Positions 22,756-35,575 of a stretch of 64,000 nt of DNA are shown here, in pieces (position 1 is the first letter of the stretch; every line of letters starts with the position of its first letter). The notes beneath the pieces were generated by a model. That model was given only the letters and a program-made list of their open reading frames with translations, was not told the origin of the DNA and made no database searches. Origin of the DNA: Lomentospora prolificans (lineage: Eukaryota; Ascomycota; Sordariomycetes; Microascales; Microascaceae); NCBI GenBank assembly GCA_029532625.1, contig JARFXM010000003.1:4092001-4156000 (forward strand). The letters are read 5' to 3'. The translations under genes were made by a program, and so were the position numbers.

Positions 22756-23575
22756 ACCCGTATAGATGTAGTCACTACTATATTTTATCTCATGTGTAGC
22801 GGCCGGAGCGTATAGCGCGGACAAGGGAAGCTATGGTTATGGTTATATCCCAGTATGGGTCGGAGTTTCTTGGTGTTTCCGGCTTTTGTTCTTCTTTTTT
22901 CTATGTGTTTTTTTTTTTGGCCCTATTTGCCTCCTTTGGCGAAGGTGTATTCTGTAATAATATTTTATGTTATTCCAGCAGTCTATTCTTTTCTTCTTCA
23001 TAACAGTCTCTACTATAGATCTGGTGACATTAGACGCCTCACGCTTTTGCCCTTGGGAGGCGTCCCTTTTCCAGTCAGAACCTGCCTCATCCTACCTACT
23101 GCGCTTAACGCTCTACCGAGAGGCATACGTCACAGCTTGGTGTTCAATTTGGATATAAGACAAGCGCAGTTTGTCGGCATCAAGGTTAGGAATGCGACCA
23201 GGATCATATAATAGCCAGAGGGCCAAGAAATTTAAAAACTAGATAACCGACGACATGGTTCCATTCTGGTTCAAAAGACAAAAGCATCCCGTCCTCAAAG
23301 GAGGGCGCGACTCAGAGCAACATAGTGATACTCGACCAAATAAACTCCAGCCCCTCTCCCTAAACCTGACGGCAATCTCACAACTTGAAACAGAATAAGA
23401 CAAGTCAATGCCGAATAAACCATGATACCGATTGCCTTCCGTCCTTCCATGGCGCCTATGTAAAAATCTCAGAAAAAAAGAAAATCAGTAATGTCAGTCA
23501 GCCGTAAGGTCCACGTCGACCGCCCGCCTCTCTAACAAATGTAAGGAGTATCTTAGCAGCTCTCAGAGGTTATGG
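22756..23575. other. Intergenic between convergent LST8 and FHA genes
   Basis: T-rich and pyrimidine-rich DNA (22880-22990) suits LST8 3' processing, and 23220-23575 suits the 3' UTR of the minus-strand gene. No gene recognised. Confidence 0.6.
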
Positions 23576-25032
23576 CTAGGGGAAAGTAGGCCCGGACACC
23601 ACCAGCGTTGTGAATATAGCAAGGCCGCCAACCAAACCTCCAAGAGCAGCAAAGCCGAACTTCCCAGCCGCTGTTTGTAGACGCTTCACAGGCCTAGCCT
23701 GGTCTTCAGGCTCCCTATCTAGCGGAATAGGAACAATAACCTCGTCCGAAATTGGAGGTAGCTCGCTATATGGAAGTGGTGGCAGATGCATATCTTCCGG
23801 GTCATCGGTAGAGATAGCATCTGCCTTCCTCTTCTTTCCTCCCTGGACATGGCTCGGCTGATATTCCTCGGAGATGGGTTCATGGGGGCCATCTATGTCG
23901 ACCAAAGTTGCGTCTGCATCTGTCTGAACATCGTCCTCTGAAGTAACGATTTGTTCTGCTTCGTCCAGCTCCACGCCGTTAGAGAGTACCTCGCCCTCGT
24001 CGGATGCCTTCATTAGTTGGATTTTATCGGCTATACTAGGCCTCTCAGAGGCCTCGAGGTCACTAGCCGACAAATCTTCCTCTTCTAGAGAGACGTTCTT
24101 GCGTCCCTTGTCATCATCGCCTTCCCCGATCGCCAGCTCCTCTGTTCTTTCTTCCGCTATCTCAACAACATCTGCCTCTCTCATCTGCAAAACCGATTCA
24201 GTCACAACCAGGGGCTCGATAGAGGCAGGCGTGTTGTCATCAGTTAGGTCGATCAATGGGCTGGCTCCAACCCCACATCTCTCCATAATGCCGACAGCCC
24301 GGTCAACTGAGTCGGTAGACTCCTCGATTTCATCTGCTGAATCGTCATCCGGGACCATGAATGTCCCCTGTATCTTCTCTCCAGGGACTCTACCACCCGC
24401 GTTCAGCGATTAGCGAGGGTACGTAATTGATGGTATCGGGGTGGGTGATGTAGCACAATAACCAGAATGGGGAAGACGAACTTGAATTTGAGGAACTTTA
24501 ATCCTATGCGGGCCCTAATAGGCTGTATCACATCCGCCCCATTTCGAATGGCGACTCCAAAAGTCAGCAAGTCGCCATCTTTCACTGGATGCTGCACTGC
24601 CGGTTCAATTCTGGTCTCGTTAACCATAGTGCCGTGGGACGACCGGGCATCGCGTATATATACCCGCTATATAATTGATGAGTTGTTGTTAGAACGAAGA
24701 TCTCATGGACGCATCTAGCGAGACAGCAAAACATACAAGGTATTTCAGATCGGCGTAGAGTTCTGCGTGTGAGCGGCTCATGACCGGGTTTTCGAAAAAG
24801 GCGTTGTCGACTTTTGGCGTTACGGACAACACCTTGCTGCTTGCCCTTCCAACGGAGATTCGAACAGTATCATAGTCAAGCGTGATGGTCCTCTCGGGAA
24901 TCTCGGTAACGGGGTCCTCCGCCGTAAGCGTGATCACGACTGTGCAGGAGTTATTGACCATACCAATATGTAGTTCAGTTCGGACATAGCCAGCATAAAT
25001 AGAAGCATACCTTTGCGGTCACGATAATACAT
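23576..25032 (-). CDS. FHA-domain protein with C-terminal membrane anchor
   Basis: Modelled exons 25032-25011, 24939-24737, 24666-24482 and 24389-23576 give 407 aa. The start MYYRDRK joins VVITLTAEDP through a 71-nt intron; a later ATG at 24961 is the alternative. Residues about 20-130 form an FHA domain with the phosphothreonine-binding signature: GRASSK, SRSHAELYAD, SSHGTMVNE. A long acidic, low-complexity linker follows, and the last 25 residues contain a hydrophobic segment (FAALGGLVGGLAIFTTLVV) ending GPTFP, typical of a tail anchor. The boundary of the third intron (24390-24481) is uncertain, since a GTTCCT donor slightly upstream would also keep the frame. FHA plus tail anchor recalls the SLMAP/Far9/PRO45 proteins of STRIPAK, but I see no coiled coil and the protein is shorter. 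A specific name is not justified. Confidence 0.82.
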
Positions 25033-28000
25033 GCTTATGGTTGTCGTTCTTGTTCGTTCAAATGGGTAGGTGAGAGGGGAGAATCAGGCCTCAGCGATGT
25101 CGTCGCCGACAAGTGGGGCAACCCGGCCTTCGGAGTATCGACGCTGACAGAGACGAAACCGACGGTAGGGGTTGAAACGACGGGGACAAAAAGTACCCGC
25201 AGAAGATCTTGTATGGTTTGACGAGGGAACCTTTCGGGTTGGCAGAATAAAAGCTCGATCGAAAATTAAAGGTCAAGGCTAGAAGTGTACGGAGACGAGA
25301 GCTTGTTCAAGGTTATGGTCGAGGAGGAAGGTCGAGGTCGATGGTGGGGCTCCTGATAACGATAAGACAACTTGCAGTGGAGAAGGTGCCATCCCGCGCT
25401 GTCGTGAGAATGTACGAAGGTACAAGAGGAAGAACTCAAACCCGCGGCGAGGGTACACGAGTACCTGCAAGATTCCATCAAGCGCCTCAAAGTTCAAGTC
25501 CTGGCTGGTACCTCGGCGGGGTACAGTGCCCCAACCGTCTCATCCAGTCAAGACGCTGCAGAAGCCGCCTTATCCTCGCAGTTGCCTAACATGACGTTGG
25601 CTACCCAAGCTTCTGCAAGGCGGGGCAGTTTCATGATTAGCTAAGATTTAGACGGCATTGAGATCCGTGAAACGACGGCGGGCGTCAAGAGGGCTCGTTA
25701 ATTCTAAGCACTAGTTCCAGCTCCTTGCTTCCTAGAAAGATATGCTACTTCATGGGATTCAGCCCAAAAATTCAGAGTCATGAGATGCAATGTCATTAGC
25801 ACATGCCTCCACTTCGCGTTCGGATTCTCCAGCCGAAGTCTCTTCTTGTTCCGAGCTATCGTAGATGGAGTCGCCGGCTAGTGTTTAGCTCACCGGCGGA
25901 GTTATCAGCCGTTCTTGACGGACGAGGGTTTGGCTGCTGGAAGTAAACTGTCACGAGGATCAAATGGCTATGGGTACGAAAGTATCGCCGCAAGCTGTCG
26001 CGGGTAGTTGAGTCTGACGCATCGCTTGTAGGTCCCAACGTAAGCATAGGGTTCTAGCTCAGGCTAGTACCGGGCCCAGGATTTCAACTTGTACGGCCCC
26101 TTGTCATGGCGACCGACGGTGGTGTGTGGATAAAGAATTACAAGCTGTCTTGCCTTGAATGGCTTCCCCCGGTACAGCCATTATCTGGCTACAGGCAGGT
26201 TAACCTTGCATCCGTCTCGCCTTCACGATACCTGGAAGTCATGCTTATGCCACAGAAGTGAGCGTCCTCAAATACACGTCTAAATTACCAGAGACCAAGA
26301 ATTGATAGAACTCCTCATCGCAATCAACCTAGCTCCAGATCTATAAGGGTCTGACTATAGGCAGAGAAATCCTGATCCTCCGTGAGCGTGGGTTCGAAAC
26401 ATTCAATAGCAGGTAGCCCTCTGTAAATACCTTCAACACTCTTAGCATAATCTCGCAGTAGGCCTAGTACCAAGAGCTTTGACCGGGTTCGATCTAGCAG
26501 AGCGGCTTTCCAAACGTTCAAGACGACGAGTGGACTCCCGCGCGCAGTGAGCAAACACACCAATTGGGTCTTGATGGTTCCATCTCGTTCTTTTTGCATG
26601 TAACCTGGAAGCCCTCAATCGATTACCCCTAGCGCGTTTGGGTGAAGCTGTCGCAATGCCGGCCACAAATGCCTTATTTATGCTCCATAGGATTCCGAAA
26701 AACCGGCGCAAAAAGCATGTAGATGGATAACATCCAAGACAGCCCCGTTGGTTAATGGATAGTGAGTAACATGGCTATGTTAAGTGATTTTCTAAGCTAC
26801 CATACATGATACTCGCTTAGAAGCGTCTATTCATATTGCCAATCCATCTGAGAATACTATAGTGAAGAAGGACAAAACATCGATTCTGTATCATATCCAT
26901 TAGTAATGTAGACTAGCGGCATGTTGATAGTGCAAAATCATAGGGATAGCCCTTATCAAACGTGGAGGACTTATATCTTAGGCAAAGACAAGGACTGATG
27001 ATGAACAGGTTGCTCGTCAAGCTTAATCCTCTCTGTTGGGTTTCATGTAATGGGCACAATACGTCTAGTTTCTGAACGCGGTGCTTCTGCTAGTGACGAA
27101 AGTGGTAGGGCTGGTTGCCTGAGTAGGAGGAAGCGAAGCTGCTATGGCTGAATGCCTTGGCAGAGAGACACCCTGCTGGAGCAGATTTCTTGCGCGCTAG
27201 CTAAGGGGTTGTGGAGCTGGTATCCAACCCGAGGGCCGCCCGCGGCATCCACTCCAGGGATATCGAAGGCTTTGATGACAGGGCCGAGGACTACGGAATG
27301 AAGAAGGTGATAAGCACTCTTTAACAAGAGTAAAGGGAGGGGTCTCCGATTTGCGACTTGTGGATGCCACCTACACGATCCCATGATTCACCATAGACAA
27401 GTGCTAGGCCTCCACGATACGATCTTTCTATCATGGCATAAACAGGATACTCGCAGGTCAGCACTACATCATGCGGAATATTTTAAGACATGTGAGGATG
27501 GTGACGCGCGCAACGGCTGCAATACTTACGAGGCCAACTCCATCGAAGATTCGTATCATGCATTGGCTTGTCAGGTGCTTAGGGCGGCTCTCATAGACTT
27601 CTGGTTGAGAGGTCTTCTAGGGCTCGTGCCACAGTCGTTATATCTTGAACACTTCACGGCGTTCTGGAGTCGTGAGAAACTTCACATAGGTCGTTGACGA
27701 GCGAAGCAATCTGCTTCGCGAAGCCGCTCCAAGTACGGGTGTTAACATTTGCCGTTTGCGACGAGAGTTGTTGTTACCTTTCCCGCCCATTGGGCCTTTA
27801 CCAGGCACTAATTTTGAAGGATGGAGAAGCCAATCGGGTGCGGGACTTCCCAGTCTGCTGGCCAAAGATGGCCTCGAAACTAATACCATGAGCTCTGACT
27901 CGCCATTTGCGGACAGTGTGGGCGGGCTGGGGGTTCCGGGTTGGTATGAAACGGGGAAGCCCATATCAACTGCCAATGAAACCTGTGAGTGGTCCCAAAC

Positions 28001-30295
28001 TGGAATGTCCAATTGCTCTGGTGAGATACTGTCCAACAATTGAAGATAGTTCCTTGACGCCCAATAACCTAACTCTGGTGGAGCGAATCGAGTAATTGGC
28101 TTTTGATGCTTGGACGAAGCAAACCCTTGCATCACCCATTCTCCACAGGCTCCGTTTCTTGATGTTAGTCAGCAAACTAATTGGGGGCTTGGGGACTAAT
28201 TCAGGGTGGATGGCGTGCCAATACACGGCCAACGAAGCTCCTGCCCAATTACGTCGGCGGTGTCAGGCTCCCTGGCCCTAGCTCAGGAACTAGCACCAAT
28301 TTGGCCGCTGCCTGGCCAACAGTGGGGACAAGATTGATGGCTCAGGGTCTGGCTGGTTTGGCCTGGCGATGCTAGTAGCCGCCACCGGAGTTCTAATTTC
28401 AATGTGCCAGGACAGTTCGTAATATCTTGTCGATGATGGGGGACGATTACAAAGTCAAGCGTAGGGAGCTAGAAATAGTGTTGAGACAGTAAGAGCGGAT
28501 GGCGGATTAAGAGGGGTAGGTCTAGTAACCACTGCCAAAGCGCGGCGCCCTTGAACTCGCCCATGAGGTTATCGCGGAGGAGGGTCGGATCATATTATAG
28601 TGAGGCGAAAGAAGCGTCGAACGTTTCCTTGAAGGAGGCCTTCTGGGGGTAGTATGGCACGGGATTCGCTAGGGAAGGGTGGAGGAGCGGGAAGAAGGTG
28701 GCAACATGGACTTTTCGAGCTCTGGTGTGAGTGGACAGTTCTGATGGAAACAGCAGAATCCTGGGTCCAGGCCATCCGCCTCGGGGAAACAAACAGGCAA
28801 CCCATAGACCCCATTTGTCGGGCGGATCCTGGCATCGCGAGCGTCATTGGCCGAGCTCCCCACAGAGCCAACTCATCAAGCTCCAACTGCGGTAACCATC
28901 CCAGCCGCTTTCTTTAGTGCTGGCCTTTTTTCGGGGGACAATAACAAACGAGGCTCTTTTTCGGTACCACCGCCCACGGCAACAGTGACCAGCGACCCCC
29001 AATCCCCTGGCCGAGCCACATTCCCTCTCTCCCCAGAGTCGAGGCAGCAGAACAATAGCACATTTGTCCAGTTCGTCTCGTGTGATGGGAAGCTGTGGGC
29101 GCCAGTGGCTGTCACTGACACACTTTTGATTGATTCGACTCGTGGCCGCCCGGCTGCAGCCGTGTTGAAGATAAACTTGCTAGAAGATTTCTTGTCTCAA
29201 ACTTCAAATCCATCTTCCTTTTCTCATTCCCCAAATCGTCGCTCAAGCTTCCGTCGCACCACGCCCAAATCCGACCTTCATTTTTCCAATATCTCGCCCG
29301 ACCTCGCCACCCAGTCCTCACCAGTCTTGCCCTTTGTACCTAACAGCAAGGGTAACACGAGGAGCACAACTCGCCGTCGTGCAGCAGTCCAGTTTCTGCT
29401 GCCAGGTACACATACCTATCCGCCACAGGTCGCCAGCGCTGTTTGTGGTTCTCTGGTACTTCTGATTGTGTACCTCTGGGCCTGTAAATCACTCTGTGCT
29501 CTGCAGCTTGCGCTCGACTCCAGATCCTGGTCGGTCTTCAATCCCCAGTAAAAAAGTACCTCGCTCCCATCTGGTCAGGAAACCGCATTCCATCACATCG
29601 CCCTTTCCCAGAGCCATTATTCGCAGAGCTCCACAATACTCAGCTGAGGAAAAGCCTCTGGCGCCAATACCCCAAGCCTCTCTGCCAGGCATTTCGTCTC
29701 TCCGCCAGCCTATCCAGTCTCCAGCTCGTCCACCGGCTCGGGCAGAATCCGAGCCCCCAATCGTTTTTTTTTTCATCTCCCCTTCCTTCTTTGTATCTGC
29801 GCTCTTTCCTGCAGTAGCCTCCAACATTTCATCTGCATGCTGTTGCCACTGGGTAACAAGGCATCTTGTGCTTACAACTGGCCTTCTAGGCAATTCCCCA
29901 CTGGCAACCTGGCGGATTTTCTCCTCGTTCCTTCAAGTACTTCGACTTTCGCCCTGCATGTACCTGTCCTCTGAAATGCCGTGACATTTCGCACTGGAGC
30001 AACCTTTGGGCCCCTGTCTGTTTACCCTCTTAGCCTTATCACCCCTGGCACGTCCTGTTCTTGTCCCTCCTCCATCTTCCTCTTTCCCTTTCCTTCATCA
30101 TTTGTGAAAGGGGAAGGATTGATTCAGGGCTGGACTTAGCAGAAGGGTACTGTTGAACGAGAGACAAACGCCCACCCCCAGGGCTCACAGATAAGCTGAC
30201 CGCTCACGGAGCAACCAGCTGTCCGAGCGGTCACCTTCTACCATCGGGGCTGCAAGCCATTCAACACTTTCTACTCGACAACCATTGAGATCGAA
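25033..30295. other. 5.3-kb gene-poor region upstream of the 1717-aa gene
   Basis: No confident gene. Weak minus-strand candidates are a 91-codon frame (26324-26599) and a 165-codon frame (27638-28135). The part around 26740-27000 is AT-richer than its surroundings and could be decayed sequence. From about 28900 the plus strand is pyrimidine-rich, and the last 300 bp before 30296 contain no ATG, which suits a leader and promoter. Confidence 0.45.
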
Positions 30296-33200
30296 ATGGG
30301 AATTGACTTCAAGAAGGCCCCACCACTTCCTGCGCCCACAGAAACCGAGTCCACGACGCCTACCGAGCTGGCAACTGATGTGTCCCAGCCCGCCGACGAA
30401 AAATCAACCTACTCCCTTCCCGAGGACGGCACGCCAGTCACCATCAAGACCCGCAGCAGGTCCTCCAACCAGAAAACACTTCTAATTGAATATACCGAAA
30501 ACCACAGGCCAGGTGCCTCGGGTTCCGAATCTGATCGCAGACCAAGTGTCCGTGTCCGCGTCACGACACCTTCCGCTAGAGGAAAAAGTAGTGGCGCCGG
30601 AAGAATCCAGATCACCGAGACCGACGAGGCCTATACTACTACCCACTCCCGCCGGCGGCCCCTCTCCCCGCTGACCGCCCCTTCGCGCCCAGCTGATCTT
30701 CGAGACCTTGCCGACGACCAGAGCGTCGGCTCCTACGCTTCGGCTACTGAGGAGTCCAACGTCTCGAGGAACCACCCCATAGATATTGGCATTGATCTGG
30801 GCCGCAACTCGCGCCGACGCAGGCCCGCAAGCCCCCTCATACCATCCCACGAGACTGAGACTATAGCATCCCTCATGCCTAGTACACAGTCAGAGATTTC
30901 CGCTATCCCCACCGACAGCTTCCTCGATGGCTCTGGCCCTACGAGGTCCCCTGAAGGCAGGTGGATAGCCAATCCTCCATCTGCGGAGAAGCTGAAGAGC
31001 TCCAAGACCCGAACTATTAGTCGCGAGAAGGTTAGAGCTTCCGAAAAGTCTTCAAGAGATCGCTCCGATCGGAAACACAAATCTAGCAAGAGCCGGACGA
31101 GTAGCGCAAGCGATAAACATGGTGATAGCGGCAAATCTCCACGCAGACGGTCAAGCCGGAACCATGAGTCTGTCGTGTCTGGCGCTGACTCTAGCGTCGT
31201 CTCGTCGAGCTTTTCCCCGAGCCATCGATCCATGGACCAACACTCGATGCGCTCCGATTCCTCGTCCAAATCTATCAACAACCCTAAGCTTCTTGAGGCT
31301 GTCGAGGATGCCATTCGACGATTAATTCTTCCCCAGCTTGACTCTTTAAGGCGCGAACAGAGTATACATGAAGCAAGGCGAGGCTCCGCTGTGTCCGCGG
31401 CCACTTCCATGTCCCGGGAGGATCTGACCGGCGACCGTAGAAGACTTTCTGATAGGTCTCAACCCTCGCGCCATAAAGATCGCAGAGACCGAGAGGGTCG
31501 CCATGACTTTGCGGACGCATCTTACGACCGGGAGTCTATGGACGGCTCCTCTATCCTGGAAGAACCTCACACTCCCAGGAGGAAGAGCACTGATATGCTC
31601 AAGACTGCTGCGGCCGCCGGCGCTTTAGCTGGTGGTTTAGCTGGTGCTGCCCTCGCACAGTCGCCTTCCGATGATAAGAAACAGCGCCGCCGGAAACGTG
31701 CCGAGTCTATCAGGAGTCGGAGTAGGGCCAGCGATACTTATACGGACGACTTCGATGATGATGACATGGCCGCGCCCGCCCCTCCGATGCCGCTCATGAG
31801 TGAAATCAACGCATCCGATGTTACCAGGACCTCCATCCTTTCGGCCGATACCGATAGGCCACATTCTGCTTCCGAAGAGATGGGTCCCCTTCGCGAAGTT
31901 TCCCGCGGAATGGCCACCGTTCAACCTACAACCGCGCCATCGAAAACGCCAAACGCGCTTCAACAGGGTCTCGGAACGCAGCATGCTAACATTTCTCATG
32001 GCGACTTAACGGCGTTGCGTAATAGCCGTGGGGAGCCTGATCCGCCTAGCCCAGGTTTTGCCCGTGAGCAGCCGTCTTCCCGCCACGGCTCCCTAGATCA
32101 TCCCCCAGTGCCAGAGGTCATCGAAGACGACTTGCCCCCCGACTCTCAGTACGTTACATCAGCGTACGATTACTATAATACGCAGGATGTTCCCCAACAC
32201 CTTAGATACGAGCCGTACCAACCTGAGCGCCGTGGCCTCAGCCCCATCTACAGTGTTTCTGGCTATACAGAGGGTGGTAGCGAGGGTCCTCAGCTGCGAG
32301 ATTCACGACTCTATGCTGCTAGTGTAACTTCGGATTCTGCCGAAAAGCCTCCTCACTCAATGCACTCTCCCGCTTCCGCTCATAGTAATGTCATGGGTCG
32401 GGATTTCGACCAAAGAAGCGACGGCCGCAGCTCAGTAGCGGACTACAGGCGTACAATGTCTGTTGATGGAAGCGATTTGGATCCCTCGTCAAGGCAAGCC
32501 GTCCGAGGTGTCGGGGCTAATCCGGACATTGTCCATGTTCCTATGGGTGTGGAATCACATGTGGCATCTCTTGTTGATGGCTCGATGGTAGACCAGTCTG
32601 TTCTTTCGCAGGATTACGGCCAGCGAGACTCTACCATTTCCTATGTTGACAGGCCCCGCTCATACGTCGATACTTACAGTGCAAGCCCAACCAAGCAATC
32701 CGTCGACAGCCGACATTATACGGATGAGGACCGCGCACTTACTCCAGTTTCCCGAGGCTCTCCAACGCGCTCACGCGAATTTCCCAAAGAATACGACATC
32801 GATAAACACGGCCGAAAGGTCCCTCAGTCGCGCGATAGAGAATCTCCGACCGAATCTGAGTTTGCAATCACTGCTGGTGCGACGACTAAGGCAATCAAGG
32901 CTCTGAAGGCCAGAGGTCTCACGGATGGTGCCACGGAAGAAGCGCCCACTCCGGTGGGGGTCCAAAGGAATAAGTCATTCAAAGAACGGACTTTGGCAGG
33001 CCATGAACCGGCAACGACTCCGACTCACAGCGTTGATCGCCTTGATTACGAAGATGCACCAAAGCTGGGAGCTAGCGGCTTACCAGATCTCGATCATCCC
33101 ATGCCCGAGATTGGCTACGTTGATGACAGTGACACCCATACCAATGCGTCCGTGGTCCAGGACAGGCTAGATGGTATTCACGATACTACATGGAGCGGCC

Positions 33201-35575
33201 GGTCAACCCCTAAAGCAATGATTGACAGCTCTCGCAAGCCCGAGCCGCGTGAGGGCCATGGGCTTGGCATCACGGAGATGGTTGCTGCGGGTGTGATCGG
33301 AGCGGCAGCTGCTTCCGCCGCGAATCAAAGTCGGCAAGCAAGTAACGAACACGTCGAGGAACCACCACGCACATCTGACGAGAAGAAGCGAGACACCCTC
33401 GGAACTAACCCGTTCGAAGGTGTGAGCCCGGTTGCCAACCCTCACTTGGGCCAGAACTTGTTCCAGGCCGGAAATTACGATCTCGGGTACCATACGGGGA
33501 GCCCGGGCGTCGAGGATGAAGGCTACAAATCTCAAGGTCCCAATCGTACCCCTGATTTTCGAGCTAGCAAGGGAGTCCTTGACGCGCCAAAGGCCACGGA
33601 ACCCCATGACGGTGAAGATCCATTCTACGACACGACTAAGCCAATGCTTACCCCTCACTTCAGTGGTATGTCTCATGGGATGGTGACTCCATTCTACGAT
33701 GCAGCCACTGGGGGTGGTATCGACCGCATTGAATCCAAGGATATTATCGCGCTGATGCAAGAGGTATGTAAATTATTTCGGCTCGCTACAAACTATGTAA
33801 CAGTTACTCACCTTGTGCTCTTCAGCTGGTGGCTCGTGATGCCCAAAGGACTGCTCGGGATACCGAGATTGCTGCTACAGTCATGTTCCTTGCTCAAGAG
33901 ATGCGCATGTCTTTCCAAAACGTAGAGAGCCGCATAAAGCAGGCAGAAGACGTCCTTGTCGATGAGCTGGACCAGACGGAAAAAACTATCGTGAAGACAA
34001 TCGGAGGCCCTCGTCCTTACCCTGGTAGTGCTGGCCGATCTGTGCAAGGTGGTTCTCAGACCGGTGAGGACATGGCGGCTAAAAAAGGAAACATTATTCG
34101 CCGTGCGCTCAAAGGACTTCGAACATCCGGAACCAATGATCTCACTAGGATCGAAGATATGCTCCTCACACTCCTCAAGGATGTTGATGATCTCAAGGCC
34201 CAGAATGCCCAACATACCCGAAGTACCGCTCGCCCTTCGCTTGACAACTTGGGGCCCGAGATCCAGTATGAGCAAGACCAGGAGGGCTACGAGCCCGAAG
34301 GACGCGATGCCGTATCGATAGCTAGCCATCCGAGTCAATCGGGTCATCTCGCTGCGCCCCGAAGTTCTCAACGACGGCTTTCTGAAAACCGTGTCAGCAC
34401 GGTGCATGAGGCAGCTGAGGAGGATCACCACGAGCATGATGACGAGCACTTGACCGGGCCCCAATTCACCGATAGCCACCTTATGACACCTGCTCAGAAC
34501 CACCGTGGAAGTTCAGTTCCTTTAGATACCCCTCCGCAGCCGGCGCTACACGCGCATTCGGGATCAGTTAGCAATGAGAATACCCCACGAACCGATAAGG
34601 GTAAGAAGCACAAATCTGGCAGCTCATCAAGCTGGATCCCTAAAATCTCACGATGGTCCGAGACCACGGCGTCTACGGTCAGCAAGGCTTTCCGGGGTAG
34701 TGGCGCCACGCTGCGCAAGGATAGGGGTGATGCTGAGTATGTCCCCACTGCTCACTCACGCTCAGGATCTGACTTGGCTGCATATGCCGGAGATGATTAT
34801 CCCCACACCGATCCATACGGCGATGACCACCTGCACACAGGGTTCTCCGACCTGAACCTTGCGCCTCCTAATCTACCCGCCGACGAGTCCAGCGGAGGGC
34901 CGCCGAGAGCCTATATGACTCCCGAAGACCCTAAATACAAGGCCCACAGGAATTCGCTAAACTTGCAGCATCCACAGCCTAGGCCCGGGCAGACTGAGCG
35001 GTTCAAGGCAGCATTAGAATCCCAAGCCCATATTTACGACACCCGGTCGCACGACTGGCGTGGTTCTACAACGAGCCTTCATAGGTCACCTGCCCAACAC
35101 ATGCATCGATACAGTGATGCTTCCGCTCCTGCTGGGGGAGAATATTGGCCAGACTCGCCAGCCGACGCAAATGCTGGGCCACCACGCCCGCCAAAGGAGC
35201 CTCTTGACAGTGTCTCGGGGACTCCCGTCCGCGGCGCCCGCTTCTCGAAGCTTCAGAAGACGAGTCCGCTCCCTTACCACAGCGTCGAGAGTGGGTATGG
35301 CACTGCAACGGCTACCCACACCAACTACACTGGTAGCCCCAAGCTGGAGAATCGAAACCTCAGCGGAGCCCTTGGCGTTCCCACCCGCCGTCCTAGCGGA
35401 CCCAGGGCAATGACTCCCAAGAGTCCCGAAGAAGAGGCCGCCCGAGAAGAAAGGCGTCGAAAGCGAGGTAAGCTCTATTCAACGTTTTATATGCGTCTCC
35501 AAACCCTAGACTAACGCGAATCTGGTCATAGATACCTTTGGAACCATTGCCAGCCAGGACACCGATACCTTTTAG
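30296..35575 (+). CDS. Large disordered filamentous-fungal protein, function unknown
   Basis: Exons 30296-33763, 33826-35467 and 35532-35575 give 1717 aa. The start MGIDFKKAPPLP is the first ATG after an ATG-free leader. Most of the protein is predicted disorder rich in Ser, Arg, Asp and Pro, with RRRPLSPL and RSRSRAS-like stretches. Two short Ala/Gly-rich hydrophobic patches stand out (about 433-452, AAAAGALAGGLAGAALA; about 996-1010, AAGVIGAAAASAA). A helical, probably coiled-coil block (about 1150-1215, ALMQELVARDAQRTARDTEI...) precedes a compact conserved-looking block RRALKGLRTSGTNDLTRIED (about 1245-1265). I recall similar hypothetical proteins in filamentous ascomycetes but no proven function. 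Patches of this kind occur in scaffold or septal-tether proteins, which is only a suggestion. The last exon encodes DTFGTIASQDTDTF. Confidence 0.88.

Noticed and set aside
26740..26830. tRNA-like D-arm text (GTTGGTTAATGGATAG)
   Set aside because: No matching T-arm, anticodon stem or acceptor stem could be found downstream.
28847..29551. 234-codon plus frame before the 1717-aa gene
   Set aside because: It does not begin with ATG, is Ser/Pro-rich as expected from pyrimidine-rich leader DNA, and has no splice link to the downstream gene.
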